64,000 nucleotides of DNA from Halorussus salinus (GCF_004765815.2 NZ_ML974128.1:563077-627076); one strand, 5' to 3'. Positions 41,867-51,194 are shown, numbered from the stretch's first letter. Notes: generated from the sequence alone by a model not told the origin. Program-made: numbers and translations.

Positions 41867-42493
41867 ATGGAAGGCGAAGTGACTGTCCGGGACGTGATGA
41901 CCCGAGAATACGTCGGCGTCAGCGAGTCCGACACGGTTCTCGGAGCGGTGAGGCTGATGAACGACGAGGGAACCGGGTGCGTGGTCGTCCTCCGAGGGAG
42001 CGAACCGGTCGGCATCATGACCGAATCGGACGTGTTGGCGCTGGTCGCCGACGAGGGCGACCCCGCCGAGACGCAGGTGTCTTCGGTGATGTCCGAACCG
42101 GTCGTCTCGGTAGGTGCCGAGCGCGAACTCTCCGACGCCGCCGGTACCATGTCCCGCGAGGACATCCGGCGACTGCTCGTGACCAACGACGACGAGTTAG
42201 TGGGCCTCCTCTCGGAGCGCGACGTGATTTCGGCGTCGGCGTCGCTGTCGGGCGTCCCGTCGGTCCGCGGCGACTCGCCCCGCGAAGTCACCGGCGGCGG
42301 TCCGATGGCCGACGACCGGGCGGGCGGCGACCCGATGACCGGCGACCGGCCGTCGAATCCGGCCGGGACTGTCGGCGAGAACGGCGACCACGAGTACTCC
42401 GACCGGAGCATCTGTGAGACTTGCGGGACGCTCAGTCGGGAACTCACCAACGTCAACGGGCAACTCATCTGCGCAGACTGCCGCGAAGTGTAG
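41867..42493 (+). CDS. CBS-domain pair protein with C-terminal zinc ribbon
   Basis: A 208-residue protein. Two CBS domains span about 1-130 (VRDVMTREYVGVSESDTV...GIMTESDVLAL and VSSVMSEPVVSV...GLLSERDVIS). A flexible Gly/Asp-rich linker follows (130-175), then a treble-clef ribbon with CETCG and CADC near 184-205. CBS pairs bind adenosine nucleotides and report energy state; the ribbon may contact nucleic acid or protein. It stands alone with its own TATA-like box. Confidence 0.88.
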   Translation: MEGEVTVRDVMTREYVGVSESDTVLGAVRLMNDEGTGCVVVLRGSEPVGIMTESDVLALVADEGDPAETQVSSVMSEPVVSVGAERELSDAAGTMSREDIRRLLVTNDDELVGLLSERDVISASASLSGVPSVRGDSPREVTGGGPMADDRAGGDPMTGDRPSNPAGTVGENGDHEYSDRSICETCGTLSRELTNVNGQLICADCREV

Positions 42494-42661
42494 GCGGCCA
42501 CGGCGGCGACGGTCGTCGTTACCGCGTTCTCCCACTACCCGGCGGGTCCGCCGAATCCGGCCGGGAAGGAGGTGTGAAAAAGCGCAAGACACAAATAGGT
42601 CGGGCTTGCGAGATACGTGATATGGTAGGTTGTGACAAGCAGACATGCGAGGTGGTTCCGT

Positions 42662-44107
42662 ATGCCACCTAGTACCGGGTTGGCCAATGCGGTCGTGACC
42701 GGTCTCGTCACCGGGAGCATCGTCGCGTTGGGCGCTATCGGACTCGCGCTGGTGTACAACATCGCCGAGGTCCCGAACTTCGCGCACGGGGAACTCCTCA
42801 TGCTCGGGGCGTACATGGCGCTGTTCGTCAACAAACCGACGACCGTGCCGGTGTTCGAGCTGTTCACCGAGGCGACGAGCCGCGAACTCAGCGGCGTCGG
42901 GATGGTCGTCCTCTTCGTGTTGGCCGCGGGGTCGGCGCTCGCCGCGGTGTACTTACTCGGCGGCTTACCCGCGCTGAAGGGGTCGTGGTGGCCCGGCGAC
43001 CCCAGTTCGGCGCTCGCGCTCGGCGTCCACGCGGTCGCCGCCGCGGCGCTGGGCGTCGTCGTCACGCTCGGCTTCCCGTCGATTTGGGCCGGACTGTTGC
43101 TCTCGGCGCTGATGCTGGCGTGGATCGCACCGTTCCTCGAAAAAGTCATCTTCCAGAAGTTCCGGGCGAAGGACGCCTCGCTGGCGACGATGCTCATCGT
43201 CACCCTCGGCCTCTCGTTCGTGCTTCGGTTCGGCACGCAGGCGTTCTACGGCGGGCAGGTCCGGACCTACGTCGTCCCGCAGGTCGGCACCGTCTTCGGC
43301 TACGACGTGGGCCTGTCGGCCGCGAAGTTCTTCGACTTCTACGTCACCGGAAGCGGCCTGACTCTGCACGTCATCGACACCGGGCCGGACCCCGACCAAG
43401 CGATGTTCACCGCGGCCTACTCGTGGCTCGCGCTCGTCGCGCTGGTCGTCCTCACGGTCGGGGTCGCGGCCGCGCTCTACCGCTGGCGTCGCGGCGGCGC
43501 GGAAGGCTACGGCACGAGTCACACCGTCGGCCCGAAACTCGCTGCCGCCGTCGGCGGCGTCGTGACGTTCGTCGCGCTCCTGTTCCTACTGGCGGGCGGC
43601 GGGTCGGTGCCCGACTCGTCGGCGTTCGAGACGCGCATCCGCCTCTCGCTGATGCGGTCGTCGGTGTTCTTCATCGCCATCGGGATGATGGCGATGCTCC
43701 ACTTCCTGTTGCAGGAGACCAAACTCGGCAAGGCGATGCGGGCCTCCAGCGACAACATCGACCTCGCGAAGATTACGGGCATCAACACCGACCGCGTGAT
43801 GATGGCGACGTGGATAATCGCCGGGGCGTTCGCGGCGGTCGGCGGCGTGATGCTCGGCGTACTATTCAGCCAACTGACGGTCAACATGGGCTTCTTCCTG
43901 TTGCTCCCGATGTTCGCCGGGGTCATCCTCGGCGGCCTCCAGTCGGTGTACGGCGCGATTCTCGGGAGCTACATCGTCGGCCTGTCGATGGACGTGGGCA
44001 TCTACGCGATTCCGAACATCGGCTCGACGTACCGCATCCCCATCGCGTTCGCCATCCTGTTCGTCGTGTTGCTCGTCAAGCCGGAAGGCATCACGGGGGG
44101 TAGCTAA
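42662..44107 (+). CDS. livH: Branched-chain amino-acid-type ABC permease LivH, enlarged
   Basis: A 481-residue permease; the family is usually near 300. The first helices with SIVALGAIGLALVYNIAEVPNFAHGELLMLGAY and the late coupling loop TKLGKAMRASSDNIDLAKITGIN are diagnostic. The extra length comes from added hydrophobic segments near residues 75-125 and a periplasmic/linker part near 215-310. I start at the ATG 42662; a GTG at 42632 would add ten basic residues. First gene of the livHMGF operon, with livM beginning two bases after its stop. The solute may be a branched-chain or another amino acid, urea or amide. Confidence 0.88.
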   Translation: MPPSTGLANAVVTGLVTGSIVALGAIGLALVYNIAEVPNFAHGELLMLGAYMALFVNKPTTVPVFELFTEATSRELSGVGMVVLFVLAAGSALAAVYLLGGLPALKGSWWPGDPSSALALGVHAVAAAALGVVVTLGFPSIWAGLLLSALMLAWIAPFLEKVIFQKFRAKDASLATMLIVTLGLSFVLRFGTQAFYGGQVRTYVVPQVGTVFGYDVGLSAAKFFDFYVTGSGLTLHVIDTGPDPDQAMFTAAYSWLALVALVVLTVGVAAALYRWRRGGAEGYGTSHTVGPKLAAAVGGVVTFVALLFLLAGGGSVPDSSAFETRIRLSLMRSSVFFIAIGMMAMLHFLLQETKLGKAMRASSDNIDLAKITGINTDRVMMATWIIAGAFAAVGGVMLGVLFSQLTVNMGFFLLLPMFAGVILGGLQSVYGAILGSYIVGLSMDVGIYAIPNIGSTYRIPIAFAILFVVLLVKPEGITGGS

Positions 44108-44109
44108 CC

Positions 44110-46047
44110 ATGGCACTCTCGTCCAGTCTCGTCTCGCTCGGCATCATCGTGGGCATCTACGCGATACTCGCCCTCGGACTGAACATCAAGTTCGGCTACA
44201 CCGGACTGTTGGACATCGGCCACGTGGCGTTCTATCTGGTCGGCGCGTACGTCACCGCATTGCTGGTCCTTCCACCCGCCAGCACTCAACAGTTCGCCAC
44301 GTACATCTTGGGGTGGAACTGGCCGTGGCTCCCGGCCATCGCGGTCGGGACGGTCGTCGCCGGACTCCTCGGGATGTTGGTCGCGCTCCCGGCGATACGC
44401 CTCCGGGAGGACTATCTGGCCATCGCGGTGCTGGGCATCTCGGTCATCCTGAAGCGTGTCGTCCAGTCGGAGGGCTGGCTGGCGAACGGGCCGGGGTCGC
44501 TCCGCGGGTTCAGCCAGCCGTTCCGCGGCTACTTCCCGCTCCCCGGCGACACCCTCGCGGCCGCCGCCCTCCTCGGGTTCGTCGTCCTCGTCCTCTGGAC
44601 GGTGGCGACGTTCCTCCTCGCACAGGTCGGTACCGGCCGCGAGACTGAGGTGGCTGCGGACGGCGGTGAGCGAGCCTCATCGGAGGCCCGCTCCGACGGC
44701 GGTGTCACGGCGGGCCGCACCATCTCGGGCACGCCCGGTATCGGCGGGTGGGTCGTGGACGGCCTGCTCGCGCTGACGACCCTCGGAGTCGGGTACGCCG
44801 CGGCGCGCCGTTCGCGGACGGAGACCAGCGAGTCCGAACAGCGCGTCCTACTGGGTGCGGGTGGGCTGTTCGGTCTCGCGGCCGGAGTCGTCGCATGGCA
44901 GGCCTTCGAGTGGTGGACGCTGTTCGGCGTGAACCTCGACTGGCTGTTCGGCGTGGTCGTCTTCGCCGCGGTCACCACGGGCTTCTACGGCGCGAACCGC
45001 CGCTACGCTCCGATGGCTGGCGCGATTACGGCGACGGCGGCGTTCGGTGGCGCGCTCCTCGCGGGCGACTCACCGATGGTTGCGTTCGTCTTCCTCGCGG
45101 CCATCTCGCTGTTCACGTGGATATTCGGCGCGGTTGCGGTCGTCCGCAAGTACAGCGACCTCTCGGGCCGGGACTTCGGCGTCTCGTTCGTCCTCGCGGT
45201 CGTGTTCGTCGCCTGTTTCGCGCCGCTCATCGTGTTGGGCGGCGGGTCGGGCGACGCGATGAGCAGTATCGGCCTGTTCGTCACGATGGGGATGCTCGCG
45301 GCGTTCCTCTACGGCGTCTACTACGTCGGGTCGAACTGGAGCCGATTCGGCTCGGGCGTCGAGTTCGTCCGCATCGTCGGCGTCGGAGCCATCTGGCTGT
45401 TCGCCATCCGGTACTTCGTGATGGCGAGCATCGAACCGTTCCAGCGCGCTGGCGTGGGCGCGGTCGTGGACAACACGGTGCAGAACCTCATCTGGCTGAT
45501 GAAGTTCCAAGGCGGGACCGCCGAGTTCGACTACGCGCGGTTCCTGCTGGTGTTGACGCTGGCATCGCTCGGGATGCTCTACTACCTCGCGGAGATTACG
45601 GTCGAGTCGCCGTTCGGCCGCGTGCTGAAGGCCATCCGCGAGGACGAGGACGTGGCGACCTCGCTGGGCAAGAACACGTTCGCCTACAAGGTCCAGAGCA
45701 TGATGCTCGGGTCGGCGCTCGCCGGGTTCGCCGGCGGCCTGACCGCCATCTACTTCCAGAGTCTCGTCCACACGATGTTCGCGCCGCGGGTGACGTTCAT
45801 CGCGTTCCTCGCGCTCATCATCGGCGGCACGGCGAACAACAAGGGGATGATTCTGGGCGCGACCATCTACTGGGCGTTCCAGAAGGCGACCGCCGACATC
45901 GCCGGGTTCTTCCCGACGGCCGCGCGGTCGTCGGTGCAGGCGCTCCGGTTGGCGTTCATCGGGGCACTCCTCATCGTCATCCTCTACTACCGCCCCGAGG
46001 GGCTGTGGGGCGAGAAACGAACCGTCGCGGAGGTGGCAGAAGAATGA
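44110..46047 (+). CDS. livM: Branched-chain amino-acid-type ABC permease LivM, strongly enlarged
   Basis: A 645-residue permease, about twice the usual size. The N-terminal IYAILALGLNIKFGYTGLLDIGHVAF and the coupling loop ESPFGRVLKAIREDEDVATSLGKN are diagnostic of LivM. Between them lies an insertion of roughly 250 residues (about 175-430) with a charged Ser/Gly/Glu linker and six or so extra hydrophobic helices. Transport helices after it are normal. Overlaps livG by four bases. It should pair with livH in the membrane. Confidence 0.88.
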   Translation: MALSSSLVSLGIIVGIYAILALGLNIKFGYTGLLDIGHVAFYLVGAYVTALLVLPPASTQQFATYILGWNWPWLPAIAVGTVVAGLLGMLVALPAIRLREDYLAIAVLGISVILKRVVQSEGWLANGPGSLRGFSQPFRGYFPLPGDTLAAAALLGFVVLVLWTVATFLLAQVGTGRETEVAADGGERASSEARSDGGVTAGRTISGTPGIGGWVVDGLLALTTLGVGYAAARRSRTETSESEQRVLLGAGGLFGLAAGVVAWQAFEWWTLFGVNLDWLFGVVVFAAVTTGFYGANRRYAPMAGAITATAAFGGALLAGDSPMVAFVFLAAISLFTWIFGAVAVVRKYSDLSGRDFGVSFVLAVVFVACFAPLIVLGGGSGDAMSSIGLFVTMGMLAAFLYGVYYVGSNWSRFGSGVEFVRIVGVGAIWLFAIRYFVMASIEPFQRAGVGAVVDNTVQNLIWLMKFQGGTAEFDYARFLLVLTLASLGMLYYLAEITVESPFGRVLKAIREDEDVATSLGKNTFAYKVQSMMLGSALAGFAGGLTAIYFQSLVHTMFAPRVTFIAFLALIIGGTANNKGMILGATIYWAFQKATADIAGFFPTAARSSVQALRLAFIGALLIVILYYRPEGLWGEKRTVAEVAEE

Positions 46048-47048
46048 GCGAAACAGTCGAATCAGACCACGAGACGCACGGAACTGGCGAAGCGATACTC
46101 GAAGTCGAGGGGCTGCGCAAGACCTTCGGCGGGATTACCGCCGTGGACGGCGCGACCTTCGAGGTCGAGGAGGGAACCGTCACCGGTCTCATCGGGCCGA
46201 ACGGGGCTGGGAAGACGACGACGTTCAACCTCATCAGCGGCTTCTACGAACCCGACGGTGGGGAAGTCCGGTATCGCGGGACCGACCTCCAAGACATCAT
46301 GCGCCCGAGCGGGACCGAGCAGGGCATCTGGATGAGCGCGTCCGGGATGACCTTCGGCGGTATCGGACTTGCGGCCGCGGCCTCGGCCGGGGTCTCGACG
46401 CTCGCGACCGGCGGCGCGGCGCTCGTCGGCGCGGGACTGGGCGCTGGCGTCTATCAGGCCGAGGAGAAGGTCAAGAACGACTACCTCGAAGTCAAGAACA
46501 AGCGCCCGTTCCGGGTCTCGCAAGAAGGACTCTCGCGGACGTTCCAGTTGACGCGGGAGCTACAGGGGCTGACCGTGCTGGAGAACCTGATGCTCGCACC
46601 ACAGGACCAGCGCGGCGAGAGTCTGACCAACGCGTGGTTCCGCCGCGGCGCGGTCGAAGACGAGGAGGGCGACGTGCGCGAGCGCGCCGTCGAGATGCTG
46701 GAATTCCTCGAAATCGACCACCTCACCAACGAGTACGCGGGCAACCTCTCTGGCGGCCAGCGCAAACTGCTGGAACTCGGTCGGGTGCTGATGACCGACC
46801 CCGACCTCATCCTGCTGGACGAACCGGTCGCAGGGGTCAACCCCGCGCTGACCGAGAAGTTGCTCGAACGCATCGAGAACCTGCGCGAGCAGGGCTACAC
46901 GTTCTGCATCGTCGAACACGACATGGAGGTTATCATGAACCTCTCGGACACCATCATCGTCATGGACCAAGGCAAGAAACTCATGCAAGGCTCGCCCGAA
47001 GAGGTACAGAACGACCAACGAGTTGTGGACGCCTATCTGGGGGGATAA
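46044..47048 (+). CDS. livG: ABC transporter ATPase LivG with hydrophobic insertion
   Basis: A 334-residue ATPase (family about 255). Walker A GPNGAGKTT is at 51-59, the Q loop RTFQ at 165-168, the signature LSGGQ at 235-239, and Walker B LILLDE at 255-260, followed by the switch histidine in VEHDMEV. Residues about 88-158 are an insertion absent from typical LivG, with a Gly/Ala-rich hydrophobic stretch (GGIGLAAAASAGVS... ALVGAGLGAGV) and a charged tail. It could touch the membrane or the enlarged permeases. Translationally coupled to livM; livF follows three bases later. Confidence 0.92.
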   Translation: MSETVESDHETHGTGEAILEVEGLRKTFGGITAVDGATFEVEEGTVTGLIGPNGAGKTTTFNLISGFYEPDGGEVRYRGTDLQDIMRPSGTEQGIWMSASGMTFGGIGLAAAASAGVSTLATGGAALVGAGLGAGVYQAEEKVKNDYLEVKNKRPFRVSQEGLSRTFQLTRELQGLTVLENLMLAPQDQRGESLTNAWFRRGAVEDEEGDVRERAVEMLEFLEIDHLTNEYAGNLSGGQRKLLELGRVLMTDPDLILLDEPVAGVNPALTEKLLERIENLREQGYTFCIVEHDMEVIMNLSDTIIVMDQGKKLMQGSPEEVQNDQRVVDAYLGG

Positions 47049-47051
47049 TTC

Positions 47052-47798
47052 GTGGCGCTACTGGAAGCCCGCGACATCGTCTCGGGGTACGGCGACGCCC
47101 AAATCCTCCACGGCGTGTCGATGGACGTGGCCGACGACGAGATCGTCTGCATCATCGGCCCGAACGGTGCCGGGAAGTCCACCTTCATGAAGGCGGTCTT
47201 CGGCCTCATCGACTGCTGGGAGGGGTCGGTCAACTTCGACGGCGCGGACATCACCGACCTCCGGCCGGACGAGATCACCCGCGAGGGGATGTGTTACGTC
47301 CCGCAGGTGGACAACGTCTTCCCGAACCTCACGGTCCGGGAGAACTTGGAGATGGGCGCGTACATCCTCGACTCGATGCCCGAGGAGGCCCTACAGGAGG
47401 TGTTCGACCGCTTCCCGATTCTCGAGGAGCGCCAGAACCAGAAGGCCGGAACCATGTCCGGCGGCCAACAGCAGATGCTGGCGATGGGTCGCGGGCTGAT
47501 GGTGGACCCGGACCTGATGCTGGTGGACGAACCGAGCGCCGGACTCGCGCCGGACCTCGTGGACGAGGTGTTCGAGAAGATAATCGAGATCAACGAGTCG
47601 GGCACGGCCATGCTGATGGTCGAGCAGAACGCCCGGAAGGCCCTGCGGAACTCCGACCGAGGCTACGTGCTGGAGATGGGCGAGAACCGCTTCGAGGACA
47701 CCGGCGAGGCGCTACTGGACAACGACGAGGTGACGGAGCTGTACCTCGGCGCTGGCGGCGACGCTGGCGAGACCGGTGAAGCGGCGACTGACGACTAG
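47052..47798 (+). CDS. livF: ABC transporter ATPase LivF
   Basis: A 248-residue ATPase of normal size from a GTG. Walker A GPNGAGKS (near 37-44), Q loop VPQVDNVFPNLTV, signature MSGGQQQML, Walker B LMLVDEPSAGLAP and the VEQNARKAL switch are all present. It forms the second nucleotide-binding subunit with LivG. It closes the operon; dispersed repeat copy C starts about 100 bases downstream. The C-terminus has a short acidic tail. Confidence 0.94.
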   Translation: MALLEARDIVSGYGDAQILHGVSMDVADDEIVCIIGPNGAGKSTFMKAVFGLIDCWEGSVNFDGADITDLRPDEITREGMCYVPQVDNVFPNLTVRENLEMGAYILDSMPEEALQEVFDRFPILEERQNQKAGTMSGGQQQMLAMGRGLMVDPDLMLVDEPSAGLAPDLVDEVFEKIIEINESGTAMLMVEQNARKALRNSDRGYVLEMGENRFEDTGEALLDNDEVTELYLGAGGDAGETGEAATDD

Positions 47799-48385
47799 CG
47801 ACCACGTTTTTCGACCGCTTTTCTGACTCTCGAGTTTCGAGTGAGGCTGCTCTCCCCGCCCGGCACGCGCTGGCGGGTCGCCGTAGGCGACGCGCCAACC
47901 GCGCGAGGGACGAGGCTTGCGAGACGCGACGCGTCTCGCTGATCTGCGAACGTCGTTCGCAGACATCGCAGCGAAGTGAGAAGCGCAGGCGGTTGGGGAG
48001 GTGTGAGGCTTTCGCTGTGCGGTGGCGGTCGCGGTGCTGTGCGGTGGCGGTGACTCCTGTGTTCAAGCCTGAAGCTAGCTGCCCTGTCGCCGTTCCGGTG
48101 GTCGTCGCTGACTCTACTGTCCCGGTCACAGTCACCGACTTTCGGTCCCGATAGTCGTCACTCCCGACGCGTGCCGAACTGACGTTCTCGGTTAGCTCAG
48201 CCCTCTCTCAGGTTAGTCGGACTGGCGGTCTCGACTCTACCACGGCCGAAACCGCACGAGGCGTCCGAGCGACCTTCGTCCCGTCTTCGGATTTAAATCC
48301 TCGCGTCGCTGGCTTCCTCGCTCTCGATTCGACCGAAAAATCAAAATCGGTTCGGTCGTCGAGGGTCGCTCCTCCGGTTCCGAAT
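47799..48385. other. Convergent intergenic region with dispersed repeat
   Basis: 587 bases between livF and the first binding-protein gene, which point at each other. It holds dispersed repeat copy C (47899-48080). The remaining part (48081-48385) has no coding pattern; long frames there are antisense or repeat-derived. Confidence 0.6.
47899..48080 (+). repeat. Dispersed hairpin-rich repeat, copy C (longest)
   Basis: About 182 bases, from CCGCGCGAGGGACGAG to CAAGCCTGAAGCTAGCT. It has the hairpin GCGAGACGC-GAC-GCGTCTCGC (a perfect 9-bp stem) and TCTGCGAA/TTCGCAGA, then the GGGGAGGTGTGAGG block and a GCGGTGGCGGT direct repeat (48020-48050). It lies between converging genes. Confidence 0.8.
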
Positions 48386-49756
48386 CTATCCTTGCGTCGT
48401 CGTGGTCGTCCCGCCACCGCCGCCGTTGCCGACCTTGCCGCGGAAGAACTCGCGGGGAATCGTCTCCAGCGTCTCGGTCGAGCCGTCGTCCTGCACCTGC
48501 AGGATGGCGAACTGGTTGAGCGGTTCGAGCGACTCGTTGAGGTTGACGGGACTGGACGCGCCCTGATAGTTGATGTCCTCGCCGTTGGCCAGCAGGTCCT
48601 TAGCCTTCTGGAACTGCCCCACCGTGACGACGTTGGCCTGCTGGCCGCCGCCACCGCCGCCACCGTCGCCCGTGGTGGTCGCCGTCTCTTGGCTCGCGCC
48701 CTCCTCGGGGCGAGAGACCGACCGGATGTTCTGTGCGATGGTGGTCCCGTCGGCCTGTCCACCGGCTTCGATGGCGAGTGCCTGCAGGAAGAGCCCGTCG
48801 TAGGCGTGGGGCGCGAACAGCGTCCCCGCTTGGTCGCCCATCTTCTCCTCGAACGCGGTCTGGCCCGGCGTCTGCTCGGGGTTCGGTGACGCGAGGTACA
48901 TCCCCGACGTGATGTTGCTCAGGCTACTGAGGAACTCCGAGGAGTTCAGGCCCTCGCTGAGGACCCACTCGCCGCCGTAGCCGCCGTTGTTCCACTGGTT
49001 CAGGATGGTCCGGCCGTTGCCGGGGTAGCCGATGAAGCCGACGGCGTCCGGGTCGTTCTGGAACAGCGAGTCGAGCGTCGAGGTGTAGTCACTGGCCCGC
49101 TGGCTGTAGCCGACCATCCCGACCGTCTCGCCTTGGAACTGCTCGCGGGCGCGCTCCGCGAGGCCCTGCCCGTAGGGGTTGTCCACGAAGAGGAACGCCG
49201 CCCTGTCCGCGCCGATGTACTGGTCGTCGCTGAGGATGCGACCCATCACGATGCCCTGTTGGGCGTCGTTCGGAGCCGTCCGGCCGAAGTACTTGACGCT
49301 CCGGTCCTCGTTGTAGCCGATCTCCGAGAGCGCGGGCGACGTACTCGCGTTGCTCATCTGCATCACTTGGTCGGCCGCGACGTTCTGCGCCAGCGGGACC
49401 GAGACACCGCTGGAGGCCGCGCCGACGAACCCGATGATGTTCTGCTCGTTGACCAGCGAGTTGTACTGCTGGATGGCCCGCGAGGGCTGGGTCTGGCTGT
49501 CGGTGTTGGTCATGTTTATCTGGCGGTCGAGCGGGCCGCCAGCGTCGTTCACGTCCTGCACCGCGACGTTGACCGCTCGTTGCATCCCGCTCCCGTACGC
49601 GCTCAGGTTCCCCGTGATGGGGAGAATCGACCCCATCTGGATGGGACCGCCTTGGGCCGCACCCGCGGACGTTGACAGTCCGGTCAACCCGGCCACCCCC
49701 GCGGCCGTCGCGCCCTTTAGATACACCCGTCGCGTCGTTCGATATTTCTCTGACAT
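48386..49756 (-). CDS. ABC transporter substrate-binding protein (LivK-like), paralogue 1
   Basis: A 456-residue type I periplasmic-binding protein. It begins with a twin-arginine signal (TTRRVYLKG, then a hydrophobic stretch) with no lipobox cysteine, followed by PIQMGSILPITGNLSAYGSGM typical of the Liv family. A Gly-run insertion (about 363-375) and a C-terminal Gly/Thr tail are absent from its paralogue. It captures the solute outside the cell for LivHMGF. Located at the 3' side of the transporter operon but on the opposite strand, 170 bases after the paralogue gene. Confidence 0.88.
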   Translation of the reverse strand: MSEKYRTTRRVYLKGATAAGVAGLTGLSTSAGAAQGGPIQMGSILPITGNLSAYGSGMQRAVNVAVQDVNDAGGPLDRQINMTNTDSQTQPSRAIQQYNSLVNEQNIIGFVGAASSGVSVPLAQNVAADQVMQMSNASTSPALSEIGYNEDRSVKYFGRTAPNDAQQGIVMGRILSDDQYIGADRAAFLFVDNPYGQGLAERAREQFQGETVGMVGYSQRASDYTSTLDSLFQNDPDAVGFIGYPGNGRTILNQWNNGGYGGEWVLSEGLNSSEFLSSLSNITSGMYLASPNPEQTPGQTAFEEKMGDQAGTLFAPHAYDGLFLQALAIEAGGQADGTTIAQNIRSVSRPEEGASQETATTTGDGGGGGGGQQANVVTVGQFQKAKDLLANGEDINYQGASSPVNLNESLEPLNQFAILQVQDDGSTETLETIPREFFRGKVGNGGGGGTTTTTQG

Positions 49757-49925
49757 CTCCGACGTGACACACGACGCGATAGTAATAAACTATTGTGTAT
49801 GATTCCGGTGACACGTCGGGATAGTTCAATCGCGTTCGGAGAGCGGCCCGAAAGAAAGCGTCGTCGTTCGGCGGTTTCGCGGTCGGTCGGCGGTCGGTGT
49901 CACCCGCGCGTAAGTGACGAGGCGG

Positions 49926-51194
49926 TTACAGCTTGCCCTCGAACCACGAGCGTTCGATAGTGTCCCGTTCCGTCCGTGCGCCCTGCTCGACCTGCATGAT
50001 GGCGAACTTGTTGAGCGGTTCGAGGTTCTTGTTCATGTCCACGGGACTGGACGCGCCCTGATAGTTGATATTCTCGCCGTCGTCAAGCAAGTCTTTCGCC
50101 CGCTGGAACTGCCCGGCGTACACCTTCGTCCCCTCGCGCGAGACTGACCGGATGTTCCCGGCGATGGCTTCGCCGGTTGCCTCGCCAGCTTTGTGCATGG
50201 CGAGCGCTTGCAGGAAGAGTCCGTCGTAGGCGTGGGGCGCGAACAGCGTCCCCGCTTGGTCGCCCATGCCCTCCTCGAAGGCCGAGGCGCTCTTGTCCGC
50301 GGAGTCGGGACTCGGCGACGCGAGGTACATCCCGTCGGTGATGGACTTCAGACTCTCGAAGAACCCCTTGTCGTTCAGGCCCTCGCTGAGGACCCACTGA
50401 CCGCCGTAGCCGCCGTTGTCCCACTGCTTGAGGATGGTCTTCCCGTTGCCGGGGTAGCCGACGAAGCCGATGGCGTCCGGGTCGTTCTCGAACAGTTTGT
50501 CGAGCGTCGAGGTGTAGTCCGTCGATTTCTTGTCGTAGGGGACCATCCCGACCTCCTCGCCGTCGAACGCGGCTTTCGCCTTCTGGGCCAAGCCCTCCCC
50601 GTAGGCGTTGTTGACGTAGAGGAACGCGGCCTTGTCCGCGCCGATGTAGTCGCTCTTGTTCATGATTTGGCCCATCACGATGCCCTGCTGGCCGTCGTTC
50701 GGGGCCGTCCGGCCGAAGTACTTCGTGTCGCCGTCGTAGCCGATTTCCGCGAGGGCGGGCGTCGTACTCGCGTTGCTCACCTGCATCACGCCGTCGGATG
50801 CGACGTTCTTCGCGATGGGGACCGAGACGCCGCTGGAGGCCGCACCGACGAAGCCGACGATGCCCTGCTCGTTGACGAGCGATTTGTACTTCTGGGAGGC
50901 TTTCGAGGGTTTCGTCTCGCTGTCCTTGTTGGTCACCTTCACGGTACGTCCGAGCGGGCCGCCGCCGTCGTTGATGTGCTTCTTGGCGAGGTTCACCGCG
51001 TCCTGCATCCCCTGTCCGTAAGCACTCAGCGACCCGGTAATCGGGAGAACCGACCCCATCTGGATGGGACTGCCACCGCCGCCACCGCCGCCGGAGATAC
51101 TTCCGATACAGCCCGAGAGACCGGTGAGTCCGGCCCCCGCAACCGCCGCAGTCGTCTTCAGATACGCGCGCCGCGACTTGTCCTTGCCTGTCAT
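49926..51194 (-). CDS. ABC transporter substrate-binding lipoprotein (LivK-like), paralogue 2
   Basis: A 422-residue binding protein. The signal has twin arginines (KSRRAYLK) and a lipobox (TGLSGC), so it is a Tat-exported lipoprotein on the outer face. After a Gly linker the mature part PIQMGSVLPITGSLSAYGQGM is collinear with paralogue 1, sharing the FVGAASSGVSVPIAKNVA and FAPHAYDGLFLQALA blocks. A recent tandem duplication is likely. One copy is anchored and the other is not, which may tune capture of different solutes. Confidence 0.9.
   Translation of the reverse strand: MTGKDKSRRAYLKTTAAVAGAGLTGLSGCIGSISGGGGGGGSPIQMGSVLPITGSLSAYGQGMQDAVNLAKKHINDGGGPLGRTVKVTNKDSETKPSKASQKYKSLVNEQGIVGFVGAASSGVSVPIAKNVASDGVMQVSNASTTPALAEIGYDGDTKYFGRTAPNDGQQGIVMGQIMNKSDYIGADKAAFLYVNNAYGEGLAQKAKAAFDGEEVGMVPYDKKSTDYTSTLDKLFENDPDAIGFVGYPGNGKTILKQWDNGGYGGQWVLSEGLNDKGFFESLKSITDGMYLASPSPDSADKSASAFEEGMGDQAGTLFAPHAYDGLFLQALAMHKAGEATGEAIAGNIRSVSREGTKVYAGQFQRAKDLLDDGENINYQGASSPVDMNKNLEPLNKFAIMQVEQGARTERDTIERSWFEGKL

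Noticed and set aside
44748-47048. 766-codon frame ending with LivG
   Set aside because: Only the last 334 codons are LivG. The upstream part is a shadow of livM; the coupled ATG at 46044 is the true start.
48020-48050. GCGGTGGCGGT direct repeats as a CRISPR or tandem array
   Set aside because: Only two short units within the dispersed repeat; no regular spacers. I saw no CRISPR array in the window.
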